Source of the DNA: Caldisericota bacterium | GTDB taxonomy: Bacteria > CG03 > B21-G15 | DNA length: 7,627 nucleotides | Reading direction: 5' to 3' | Assembly: GCA_003650255.1 (NCBI GenBank) | Contig: QMOP01000059.1 | Location: 1 to 7,627, forward strand | Shown: positions 1 to 7,627 of the stretch, piece by piece | Layout: every line of letters begins with the position of its first letter | How positions within the stretch are numbered: position 1 is the first letter of the stretch | Translations under genes and position numbers: made by a program | Notes under the pieces: model-generated | Told to the model about the DNA's origin: nothing | The model's database searches: none | What the model saw: the letters and a program-made list of their open reading frames with translations, nothing else

Positions 1-3000
1 CAATATATCTGGAGTAATTTTTCCCCATCAAGATTAAAAAAAATTGCCTCTCTTGAAGTTTTGTTCCATTTGGCAAACCAGGGCTCTTTTAAATATCCTC
101 TACCTTTCCAGAATCCTTTATCTTTTTCAGTCCCAACTGCATTAAAAACAATTTCTCCTGCATCATCCCTTATTTTTTTAATGCCATCTGTGGCAGGTAT
201 AATAAAGAAAACTTCATCATTTTCTCTCCCAATACCTTTAATATTAGCAAAGAAAGGCATACTGTGTGACCAGAAAGAAAATTCAATATTTTTCCTGCTT
301 GTATTTTTAAATGAATATTTGACTTTAATTTCAGTTCCTGATTCTGGAACAAAATATTCTTTATTAATCTGTAATCCCTTTATGCTTTTATAAGCACATT
401 TCTTCTGCAGTTTTAAAAAAACACCTTCTTTAGTTATCTTATAATTCAATATTTCATATTCTTCATCGGCAACTCTTCGCTCTATCTCCCGCGGTCTCCA
501 GAATTGGTCTGATAATACCCCTGCTTTATCTGCTTCGTTGAAATTACGTTTTGATAATTCCCTTCCATTTATCTGCCAGCTCCAGATTCTTCCTCCATAA
601 CAAGGACTGATATAAACCTTTTGCTCAGGGGTAGAAATAAGAATTTCTTTAATACCGTCTTTTTCCATATCTGCGGATGCAATACTTAATCTGCCCTTTT
701 TTATTTTTTTAAAAACTTCTTTCTTTGTCTTGTGAAGATTATATTTTTCTTTGATAACCTTTTCATAAATTGAACTCTTATAATTTACCTTCAGATAGGA
801 AGGAGCAATGATTAAAAACTTTATATCCTGGGGAGGAATAATATAAATTATACCTTTTTTCAAATCTTCTGAAGTATAAAACTTTTTCTTTTTATTCTGA
901 TAAAGAGCAATCATAGATATTGGGTCATAAATCTGGTATTCACCCTTGGGTAAGAAAAGTCTAATATCCAAGTATTCATCTTTTGAAGAATGATAATTAA
1001 CCATACTTAATAAGTATCTGTTATCCAGTTTATGAAACTTGTAAAAGGAAAGGTTTTTTAAAAAAGCCCCTTTTACTTTAGCCACAGAATCTATCCTTTT
1101 TCCATTTAGGAAGAAATCTTCCAATTTAGAAATAATATCAGCGGCTTCACCAATTGCTTTAATATAATCTCCATCTAAGCTTATACTACCGGTGAAGTAA
1201 CATACTCCTCTACAACCAAATATAGCACTGACTAAAGTATTCAGTTTAACATCATTTGAAGATAAAGCCCAGTGTTCACCAATAGGGAAGCAGGTATCCA
1301 ATACAGCAACTACAGGTTTCTTTAATTGTCCTTCAGCAATTTGCATCCATTTATAATGTCTCACTCCTGTCCTGTAATATTGTGGCCAGTGTTCATCTAT
1401 CCAACTATCAAAATCTCGAATATCAAAGGGGTAAGATAATCTATTTCGCATAATTGGAGTGCTACAGACAATAGATTTAAGTTTAGGGTCAATGGATTTT
1501 ACAATATGAGTAAAGATATCCATCATCTTTGCATTCTGCCAGTAACGGTACTTATACCATTCTTTCTTATATTTTTTAAGAATCTCTTCTCCTGTAAGAT
1601 TAGTTACATCTATTCCGGAAAATTTATAGAAAGCCCTTTTACATCTGGGACAAAAACAACTGTTTGCCGGGGATACTTCACTTTTCCAACTCATCTCATA
1701 ATCCTGAACAAAACCAGTTATTCCCTTAAAATAAGACCTTTCAATATATTTCTTTGCCTTTTCAAAATAAACCTGCCCTTCTTTGCCATTTTCTATCATA
1801 AAGGTTGGACAGAGATTCCATTTTCTTTTTGTTTTTTTGCCATTCCTTAAGGTAATAAGCACATCTTCTGGTTTATCTGTCAGTTGATTAGCATTAACTG
1901 ACCAGAAACCACCACCCCATCCTCCCCATGAATCTGGGTCAATATAGATTTCCCATCCTTTTCTAATTAATTCCTGGTCAATTTTTAACCTTTTTTTATG
2001 CCTAACTCCCATTCCTCCTCTTATCCCTATTTTTTTATACAAACTGAGAAGTCGGTTCCTAAATTTTTCATCAGGACATCCTAAAAGAGTGGTATCCCAT
2101 ATATAAAACTTAAATCTTTCAGGAAGATTTACAACCAAGGCAGGTAAAATGTTAGCATCTATTCTTTTTTCCTGAGAGTGAATCTTATTATTACTTATAT
2201 GCCAGTAAACAGGTAAACTTTGCTCTTTTGCTTCAGGATTACATTCCAGGAGAATGGCCAATGTAGTGGGACTGAAGAGATATTTTTTCCCGGGTAGTTT
2301 AGACCTTAATAAATCCTCATTCAATGATATTATGTATTGATAATAGTTTTTATGTCTGGAATTTCTTTTTGAAATGTCAACAACAACTCCTGCTGGACCC
2401 TCCTGAGATTGATGCCAGGCATAAACCAGCCTCAGAAATTGTGGTAAATCTATTATTAGTTGAGGCTCTTTTATCTTTTTCTTATCTCCTTCAAACCAGA
2501 ACAATAGATGACCCAATTCTCCCTTGATAATATAGAACTGGTTGTCTCTTTCATATTCTGCAGGATAACTTACTGCTTGAAGAGGAAAACTGAAATCCTC
2601 TATTTGCAGATCAAGATAAGCATCAGAACTCCCTGGATTATTATATAAACCAACTGCAATTAAATTATCACCTTTTTTCAATATTCCAGATGCATTAACT
2701 TGTTTTTCAGCATTCCAGTAACAAAATTCATGACCACAACCAACACCATAAAGAGGGTCCCTATACACTTGTTTACCATTAATATAAATAACCGCTGCAT
2801 TATCACTGGCTACTTTAAGACAAATCTTTTTATATTTTGCTATATCATCCAAATTAATTATCTTGCGAAAATAATAACTTCCTTTGATATCAGGAAGTTT
2901 TGTTCCATATTTTGCTCTTGGCTCATCACCATAACCAAAAGGCATCTTACCAGTTAGCCAATCTGAATCATCATATCCTTCTTCATACCACTTTTTACCA

Positions 3001-3161
3001 TTTCTTTCTTCAGGAGGAGAGGAGGGGTATTTGATAGTATAGTGCCAATTATCAGAATTTTTTTGAAGAATGATATTTTCTCCTCCTGATAACCTTCCAG
3101 TAAATAACAAAATACCTACACTGAAAAACATTATACTTTTACTCCAATTTCTTTTATCCAC
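1..3161 (-). CDS. Secreted glycoside-hydrolase-like multidomain protein (3' end outside window)
   Basis: My translation gives 1053 codons without a stop from a GTG at 3161 to the left edge, so the C-terminus is missing. GTG is chosen because AGGAG lies 7 bases upstream and the frame opens with a signal peptide (residues 1 to about 27: charged start, then a hydrophobic run IMFFSVGILLF). Residues about 30-190 look like a galactose-binding jelly roll, with 'YDDSDW', 'PFGYGD', 'YYFRK' and 'DNAAVIYINGKQVYR'. Residues about 340-680 resemble a TIM barrel of the GH42-like type: candidate strands include 'KFYIWD', 'GITGFVQDYEMSW' (480-492), 'KPVVAVLDTC' and 'GCRGVCYFTG'. E489 or D487 could be the acid and D622 a partner, but this is inference. 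A CFCPRC segment (502-507) follows. Residues about 824-1053 form a mutarotase-like sandwich ('DMEKDGIKEI', 'CYGGRIWSW'). The gene starts 20 bases after the upstream stop, suggesting co-translation. An exported glycan-acting enzyme is likely; the substrate is unknown. Confidence 0.85.
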   Translation of the reverse strand, partial: MDKRNWSKSIMFFSVGILLFTGRLSGGENIILQKNSDNWHYTIKYPSSPPEERNGKKWYEEGYDDSDWLTGKMPFGYGDEPRAKYGTKLPDIKGSYYFRKIINLDDIAKYKKICLKVASDNAAVIYINGKQVYRDPLYGVGCGHEFCYWNAEKQVNASGILKKGDNLIAVGLYNNPGSSDAYLDLQIEDFSFPLQAVSYPAEYERDNQFYIIKGELGHLLFWFEGDKKKIKEPQLIIDLPQFLRLVYAWHQSQEGPAGVVVDISKRNSRHKNYYQYIISLNEDLLRSKLPGKKYLFSPTTLAILLECNPEAKEQSLPVYWHISNNKIHSQEKRIDANILPALVVNLPERFKFYIWDTTLLGCPDEKFRNRLLSLYKKIGIRGGMGVRHKKRLKIDQELIRKGWEIYIDPDSWGGWGGGFWSVNANQLTDKPEDVLITLRNGKKTKRKWNLCPTFMIENGKEGQVYFEKAKKYIERSYFKGITGFVQDYEMSWKSEVSPANSCFCPRCKRAFYKFSGIDVTNLTGEEILKKYKKEWYKYRYWQNAKMMDIFTHIVKSIDPKLKSIVCSTPIMRNRLSYPFDIRDFDSWIDEHWPQYYRTGVRHYKWMQIAEGQLKKPVVAVLDTCFPIGEHWALSSNDVKLNTLVSAIFGCRGVCYFTGSISLDGDYIKAIGEAADIISKLEDFFLNGKRIDSVAKVKGAFLKNLSFYKFHKLDNRYLLSMVNYHSSKDEYLDIRLFLPKGEYQIYDPISMIALYQNKKKKFYTSEDLKKGIIYIIPPQDIKFLIIAPSYLKVNYKSSIYEKVIKEKYNLHKTKKEVFKKIKKGRLSIASADMEKDGIKEILISTPEQKVYISPCYGGRIWSWQINGRELSKRNFNEADKAGVLSDQFWRPREIERRVADEEYEILNYKITKEGVFLKLQKKCAYKSIKGLQINKEYFVPESGTEIKVKYSFKNTSRKNIEFSFWSHSMPFFANIKGIGRENDEVFFIIPATDGIKKIRDDAGEIVFNAVGTEKDKGFWKGRGYLKEPWFAKWNKTSREAIFFNLDGEKLLQIY

Positions 3162-3168
3162 TGCTTTT

Positions 3169-3173
3169 CTCCT
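3169..3173 (-). promoter_or_regulatory. Ribosome binding site for the GTG-started gene
   Basis: AGGAG on the minus strand sits 7 bases before the GTG at 3161. It supports GTG over the later in-frame ATG (codon 11), which would cut off the charged part of the signal peptide. It lies inside the 20-base gap after the preceding gene's TAA, so translation of the two genes is probably coupled. Confidence 0.75.
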
Positions 3174-3181
3174 TTTTTTGT

Positions 3182-6100
3182 TTATTTTATGGCCCAGTCT
3201 CTTGGATTATTTGAAAGGGATTTATAGATATTCTCTGCTTTATCTATTGCTTCATAATATCCAGAAGAAAGTTTTTTCCACTGTCCCATAAATCTTCTAT
3301 TGTTCTTATTTGCCTCTAACCAACGCTTTGTAAAATCTCTTAATTTACTCAACCATAAAAGAAAATACTCAATATCCTCTTGTTTTGGTATCATCTTCTC
3401 TTTCCCTACCTGGATATAGACAGGAGAGGTATGAGCAAGAGTCCCAAAAAATTCATTCTTTTTCCCTATACACTTTGCTGCTAACCAACAGGTATGTTCT
3501 ATTTCAAGATTAAACTGTTTTTCTATTCTCTTTTTGCCTTCTCCAGATATGGTCTTAATGACATTGCCATTTTTAATTATCTCTATTTTCTCAAGACCTG
3601 TGACAGAATATGCTTTAAGATTTATTTTCAGTTTATGCTTACCTTTTTTAAGGAAGACTGTTTCTCCTATATCTTTCCCTTCTACATTGAAAATAATAAG
3701 AGGTCCATTTGTAAAGATGGTTTTCCCTTTTTTATAACCTTCACAGATACCAGGAACAGATAGTTCATCTGCTTTCACATAAGTTCGAGACCTACCAGGG
3801 ATACATGAGCGGGGAGGGTCTGCGATATAACAATCTGTTTTACCAGATATAGAAAGTTTGAACCCGAGATTCCAGTATTTATACACAATGGAAGAACCAG
3901 AGTCAGGACAAACAGGCACTTTCCGCAAAGCAACATATACAGGGAAAAAACGGCTATTTTCTTTAATATGCACATTGTCAAAAGATTTTCCCAATCTACC
4001 TATGCCTGAAGGAATAGCCAGTCCTCCCTGTTTTTCTACCTGTTCAATCATCGGCAGGTTATAGATATTGTTAATCCTTGGATAAGAAGAAATATTTAAG
4101 CAAAGAATATCATCATCTATCATTGTATGAGTTTCACCACCTAAATCGGCTACAAAATCAGATGTTTTAAGAGAAGGGGCTAATTTTTTATCCTTTATAC
4201 CTCCTCCATAGTTTGAAGGGGCAGGGGAATGAATATGGTTTAGTCCTTCTGCCTGAAATATCTTAACAGCATTCTTTAACCCCATCTTTAATGTATAAGG
4301 AGTAACTCCAGCATGACCCCAGTATTGAATTTCCCAGTCAGAAGCATACCACCCTAAGGATGGCATATTAACAAGGCGCTTCAAACCTATCTTTAAATTT
4401 GTCTCTTTCCCTTTCTCTGCTTTGAAACTTATCCTCTTTGGTTCATATTCAAACCCATGTAAAACAGTAAGAATAAATTTCCCTGGTTTAATCTTGCTTT
4501 CAAAATTTCCAAAGGCATAGAAGTAAATTTTATTTTTCCCATAGTGGAAACTCTCTTTGGGAAAATAAAAGATACCATTTTCATCTTCAAGATAAACCCT
4601 CGCATTTAAAGGTTTCTTTGTATCTAAATCAAAGATTTCTGCTTTAACCTTAGAGGTTAATGTTTTCTCATATCTTTCCTGTTTCGTCTCTAACCGAAGA
4701 TTAGCAATATTCTTTGTCTTTTCATAATCCTCTTTTATCTCCTCAGGTGTTAAAACCCGATTATAAATTTTGACCTGTTTGATAAATCCAGAGAAACTCC
4801 AATAATCTCGAGGATATAACCCCATCGCACCTATAACTACGGGACATTTTGGATAGAAATATGCTATTTTTTTTGGTTTTAACAATGCTTCATCCGACTT
4901 TACACCATTATGATAGAAAATAACTTTCCCAGAAGTTGCATCATAACTGCAGGCGACATATGACCAGGTTTTAGGTTCTATCAATGGAGATGAAGATACC
5001 CAACGTGCGGCATAACGCTCTGGACTTCCTTCTGGCTTTCTACAAAACTGCAATTTCTTATTATAAAGACAGAAGTTATAACCATTAGCACGATATTGAT
5101 TTCCTTTACTCACAATTGCTTTCCGACCAAATGTATCACTCGGCCAAATCCATGCAGAAATAGTAAGTTTATCAGTTAAGTTTAATTCTAATTGAGAAGG
5201 TATAATAACAAAACTTCTTAAATCAGAAATAAATTCTAATCCAGAACCTCTTTCACCCTTTGACCAGACCCCATTAACTATTTTCCCATAAAGCATTGGA
5301 TTTGCCTTGTTATAAACTATCTTCCCTTCTCCCTCATCCATTGGCCAGTAACCAATTAAACCTTTTAAGAATTTCTTTCTTGCTTTACCAAAATGTTCAT
5401 CTATCTCTTTTAAACTTAAAGCTCTGTTATATATCTTTACTTCATCAATAATACCATTAAAGTAAGAGCCAGACCATCTTCCTCCGATATAAAGTGGTTT
5501 ATCATTAGGAATAATCTCTTTTTGGTCAGTTGATTTACTCTTGGGAATACCATCAACGACAACAGTTAATTTAGAACCATCATAAATTCCTGCAATGTAA
5601 CTCCAGCCATTCTTTTTAACCCGAACATCAGAGACAACAATTGGCTCACCCTTCCTCCCACAGCCATTAATAGCAAATGCTACTCTTCTGTTTTTATTGT
5701 ATATTGCGAGTAAGTAACTATTGTTTCCACCAGTTTTAGTAAAGTTTCTCTTTCTTACAATATGACCCCAGATATACCCTTCTGGTCCAGGTGCCTCCCA
5801 GAAGACCCATGCCTCTATGGTAAGTTCTTTTTTTGGATTTAAGAGTTTACTGTTCGGTATTACTACTACATCTTTTTTACTTCCAAACTTCAATCCAGTT
5901 CCTTTTTTTCCTTTTACCCATTTTGCTCCAGAGATTTTTCCATTATTATTATTTCCTGAACTATCCCTGACTACTATACCTTCTCCTTCATCAAAGTGGT
6001 AGCAGGCAATGAGAGATGGGTCAGATTCTTCTCTAAGATTTGTTATCCTGTATCTGGACTTTATCTCATCAGGACCATTCAGTAAGGCATAACTATTGTG

Positions 6101-6898
6101 AAAGGTAAATATCTCTCCTGGTTTTAAAGTATAAGGTTTACAGAATATTTCTAAGTTATAGGAATCAGGTTCTACCCAGACATATGTTTTTTTTACCTTA
6201 TCCTTATCAAAGTAGTTTGCTATTCCTTTCTCCTCTTTCTCATCCACTACCATCCAGAACCCTTGAGCATCAGGAAGAAAATCAACTTCCTTCATTTTAG
6301 AATCTGCCAGATAGGATAAGGATTCTCTAACAAGATTACCTTTATCACTTAAAACATAAAGGTAATCATCCTTTCCTAAGAAAAATATTGGATGAATTCT
6401 TAAATTGCTGATTTTAGTGTAAGAAGTGTTATTCCTCAAAGAAGAGATAATCTCTATTCTCTTTGCCCCTTCCTTTAAAGATATCTCTCTCTTTAAAAGA
6501 AATCCATTGGATAAATTAGCAGTAAGAATTATTTTTTGACACCCTTTTCCCCTGATAACCTTATATTTGTATTTTTCTTTCCAGCCAGGAGAGGCAAATT
6601 TTTCTTCACTATATTCTTCATAACCACCATAATTATACCAACCACCAGATACTTCTATTTTTTCCGGTTTATAGAGATAATCCCTTTTTGCTTTCTTATC
6701 AATCAACCGATAGATTCTACCTCCTAAGGAGGGAATAACATCTACTCTTATATATTCATTTTCAAGAGTAATAACTGAAACATCCTTTCCTGCAATTTTC
6801 TCTAAATGCTCCGCTTTAAGTATCCCTGAAGAAAACCAGAAAATAACCAATACAAAAAAAAATATCTCCTTCTTAAACACCTTATTAACTTTTCTCAT
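3182..6898 (-). CDS. Secreted mutarotase-like / double LamG / CehA-McbA-type PHP protein
   Basis: This is a 1238-residue exported protein; residues are numbered from the ATG at 6898. Residues 1-29 are a signal peptide (basic start, 'IFFFVLVIFWF', likely cut after LKA). Residues 46-285 are a DUF5107/galactose-mutarotase-like sandwich with 'VIPSLGGRIYRL'. Two LamG/concanavalin-like lectin domains follow at 295-501 and 514-724; both have a 'DEGEG' opening, an 'LTI.AW' strand and a 'VKIYNR.L' end. A small beta domain (749-843, 'LHGFEYEP') leads into a CehA/McbA-type PHP module at about 848-1081, recognised by 'GWYASD', 'AEGLN', 'QGGLAI', 'RTYVK' and 'FTNGPL'. A beta domain and a helical tail close the chain. 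Acidic ligand positions remain (D854, E922, D1022), but the usual HxH reads EIQ and the usual 'aHP' reads PSG, so PHP hydrolysis is doubtful. Probable role: binding or remodelling an extracellular glycan, together with the downstream gene. Confidence 0.9.
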   Translation of the reverse strand: MRKVNKVFKKEIFFFVLVIFWFSSGILKAEHLEKIAGKDVSVITLENEYIRVDVIPSLGGRIYRLIDKKAKRDYLYKPEKIEVSGGWYNYGGYEEYSEEKFASPGWKEKYKYKVIRGKGCQKIILTANLSNGFLLKREISLKEGAKRIEIISSLRNNTSYTKISNLRIHPIFFLGKDDYLYVLSDKGNLVRESLSYLADSKMKEVDFLPDAQGFWMVVDEKEEKGIANYFDKDKVKKTYVWVEPDSYNLEIFCKPYTLKPGEIFTFHNSYALLNGPDEIKSRYRITNLREESDPSLIACYHFDEGEGIVVRDSSGNNNNGKISGAKWVKGKKGTGLKFGSKKDVVVIPNSKLLNPKKELTIEAWVFWEAPGPEGYIWGHIVRKRNFTKTGGNNSYLLAIYNKNRRVAFAINGCGRKGEPIVVSDVRVKKNGWSYIAGIYDGSKLTVVVDGIPKSKSTDQKEIIPNDKPLYIGGRWSGSYFNGIIDEVKIYNRALSLKEIDEHFGKARKKFLKGLIGYWPMDEGEGKIVYNKANPMLYGKIVNGVWSKGERGSGLEFISDLRSFVIIPSQLELNLTDKLTISAWIWPSDTFGRKAIVSKGNQYRANGYNFCLYNKKLQFCRKPEGSPERYAARWVSSSPLIEPKTWSYVACSYDATSGKVIFYHNGVKSDEALLKPKKIAYFYPKCPVVIGAMGLYPRDYWSFSGFIKQVKIYNRVLTPEEIKEDYEKTKNIANLRLETKQERYEKTLTSKVKAEIFDLDTKKPLNARVYLEDENGIFYFPKESFHYGKNKIYFYAFGNFESKIKPGKFILTVLHGFEYEPKRISFKAEKGKETNLKIGLKRLVNMPSLGWYASDWEIQYWGHAGVTPYTLKMGLKNAVKIFQAEGLNHIHSPAPSNYGGGIKDKKLAPSLKTSDFVADLGGETHTMIDDDILCLNISSYPRINNIYNLPMIEQVEKQGGLAIPSGIGRLGKSFDNVHIKENSRFFPVYVALRKVPVCPDSGSSIVYKYWNLGFKLSISGKTDCYIADPPRSCIPGRSRTYVKADELSVPGICEGYKKGKTIFTNGPLIIFNVEGKDIGETVFLKKGKHKLKINLKAYSVTGLEKIEIIKNGNVIKTISGEGKKRIEKQFNLEIEHTCWLAAKCIGKKNEFFGTLAHTSPVYIQVGKEKMIPKQEDIEYFLLWLSKLRDFTKRWLEANKNNRRFMGQWKKLSSGYYEAIDKAENIYKSLSNNPRDWAIK

Positions 6899-7027
6899 TT
6901 CTTCCTCCATTATTGCCCATAATACTATGTAAACACTTATTTATATTTAATCAATATAACAACAATATCCAGTTAACCAATTATCATCCCAGAAATAGCC
7001 ATCATAAATACTTCTTCATAATTTTAG
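6899..7027 (-). other. AT-rich intergenic spacer, possible weak promoter
   Basis: These 129 bases separate the pseudopilin stop from the next start. On the minus strand they hold TTGATT, 17 bases, then TACATA, which is only a poor match to a sigma-70 promoter. A GTTAAC palindrome is present, but no GC-rich hairpin with a T tract, so no intrinsic terminator is visible. Read-through from the pseudopilin gene or a separate promoter for the two large genes are both possible. Confidence 0.3.
6903..6908 (-). promoter_or_regulatory. Ribosome binding site that sets the start at 6898
   Basis: GGAGGA on the minus strand lies about 4-5 bases before the ATG at 6898. The in-frame ATG at 6910 overlaps this motif and has no purine-rich element upstream (GGGCAATA precedes it). 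The start four codons later is therefore preferred, and it also gives a more typical signal peptide beginning MRKVNKVFKK. Confidence 0.75.
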
Positions 7028-7627
7028 TTACCAACTGAAGGCACTCCCCTCACCAGGTTTAAACAAGTAAGTGGTGCCGCCGTAGAGAACAAGAGAGTTA
7101 TTATCCCAGAGACTTTCCCGGGTATGTGCGGCAACATGTCCATCTAAAAATAAGAAATTACCGCTACCTAAATGACGATACTGTGGCCTCCACGGACCGC
7201 CTTCCGTTGCCGCAGCAAAGTGAAAACCATAACTATCTCCTGCAGAAACAATCCTAAGGTGATTTCTCACTATGCTTAACTTACGGTAGCGTCTATACGG
7301 ACCGTGATCATACATAAAATCAGGATGTATATACACATTCAATCCATAGTCTCTTCTCCCATTTGCACCTTTTGTTGGGCAATTATCCACATTTGGATTT
7401 TTATAATAGGAACGGAGACTACCATTTTCGTAATACCAGCGTGTGGAATCCGGCGTCCGAGAAGGGGGCAACCATTCATCATAATCATTTACATACATCA
7501 TTTCTGCCAGACCTATTTGTTTCAAATTACTCATACATGCTGCAGCCCTTGCTCTTTCTCTTGCTTTACTTAATGCTGGTAGTAACATCGCTGCAAGAAT
7601 CGCTATGATGGCTATTACTACCAGCAA
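7028..7627 (-). CDS. Type II/IV pseudopilin-like protein, 5' end outside window
   Basis: The visible 200 residues lack the true N-terminus. The first codon, TTG at 7627, is the second Leu of the usual 'FTLIELLVVIAIIAILAA' prepilin segment, so the peptidase cleavage site and the conserved Glu lie beyond the edge. What remains shows the hydrophobic helix 'LVVIAIIAILAAMLLPAL', the amphipathic 'SKARERARAAACMSNLKQIG' continuation, and a globular part ending in 'RHLGSGNFLFLDGHVAAH'. This is the pattern of the prepilin/DUF1559-like (H-X9-DG class) proteins abundant in PVC bacteria, where they are membrane-anchored then processed and exported; individual functions are mostly unknown. A cysteine pair (C31 and C82, counting from the edge) might form a disulfide. 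GC content is clearly higher than in the downstream genes. The gene points the same way as those genes, 129 bases upstream, so co-transcription is possible but not shown. Confidence 0.88.
   Translation of the reverse strand: MLVVIAIIAILAAMLLPALSKARERARAAACMSNLKQIGLAEMMYVNDYDEWLPPSRTPDSTRWYYENGSLRSYYKNPNVDNCPTKGANGRRDYGLNVYIHPDFMYDHGPYRRYRKLSIVRNHLRIVSAGDSYGFHFAAATEGGPWRPQYRHLGSGNFLFLDGHVAAHTRESLWDNNSLVLYGGTTYLFKPGEGSAFSW

Noticed and set aside
1506..1850. Plus-strand open frames such as 1506-1850, 61-393, 2700-2957 and 7304-7573.
   Set aside because: All lie opposite long minus-strand genes with clear domain signatures, lack convincing ribosome sites and give low-complexity hydrophobic translations typical of antisense AT-rich sequence.
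1..3161. Possibility that this 3.1-kb stretch is non-coding or a decayed gene, since it has no start-to-stop frame.
   Set aside because: Codon-by-codon translation of the minus strand from GTG 3161 stays open for 1053 codons and reaches the left edge in the same frame, with coherent domain-like sequence; it simply lacks its stop inside the window.
4727..6016. A DNA-level tandem repeat across the two LamG segments.
   Set aside because: Similarity is visible only in the protein motifs; the nucleotide sequences are too diverged to count as a DNA repeat.
6908..6910. ATG at 6910 as the start of the large LamG protein.
   Set aside because: It has no ribosome site, and it overlaps the GGAGGA element that is well placed for the ATG at 6898.
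6970..6985. GTTAAC palindrome downstream of the pseudopilin as a terminator.
   Set aside because: The stem is very short and AT-rich and is not followed by a T tract on the minus strand.
7625..7627. TTG at the right edge as the start of the pseudopilin.
   Set aside because: It falls inside the conserved 'ELLVVIAIIAILA' prepilin segment and has no upstream sequence in the window; it is an internal Leu codon of a truncated gene.

Overview
The window is AT-rich bacterial DNA, and all convincing genes lie on the minus strand, reading right to left. They appear to be one co-directional run: a type IV/II pseudopilin-like protein cut by the right edge (1-7627 coordinates 7028-7627), a very large secreted multidomain protein (3182-6898), and a second large secreted protein (1-3161) that runs off the left edge without a stop. 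The last two are only 20 bases apart and look like an operon. No tRNA, rRNA, CRISPR array, insertion sequence or clear terminator was seen.

The pseudopilin has the N-terminal helix and C-terminal 'RH...FLDGHV' signature that is heavily expanded in Planctomycetes, Lentisphaerae, Omnitrophica and related PVC-type or candidate phyla. LamG-like domains, secreted CehA/McbA-type proteins and barrel proteins with a 'CxCPxC' segment fit the same groups. With such low GC, an uncultured Omnitrophota- or Lentisphaerota-like bacterium is a reasonable guess, but the sequence alone does not settle it.

The 1238-residue protein combines a galactose-mutarotase-like beta-sandwich (DUF5107-like), two tandem LamG/concanavalin-like lectin domains, a small beta domain and a CehA/McbA-type PHP metallo-hydrolase module. 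In that module the positions that normally carry metal-binding histidines are largely replaced. The downstream protein of at least 1053 residues combines a jelly-roll galactose-binding-like domain, a probable TIM barrel resembling glycoside hydrolases, and a C-terminal mutarotase-like sandwich related in pattern to the one in its neighbour.

The simplest reading is a pair of exported, carbohydrate-oriented proteins (binding and possibly cleaving a glycan), co-expressed and perhaps acting on the same substrate. The glycan target and the catalytic status of both proteins are unknown. The link to the pseudopilin is positional only, and its base composition differs visibly from the two large genes.
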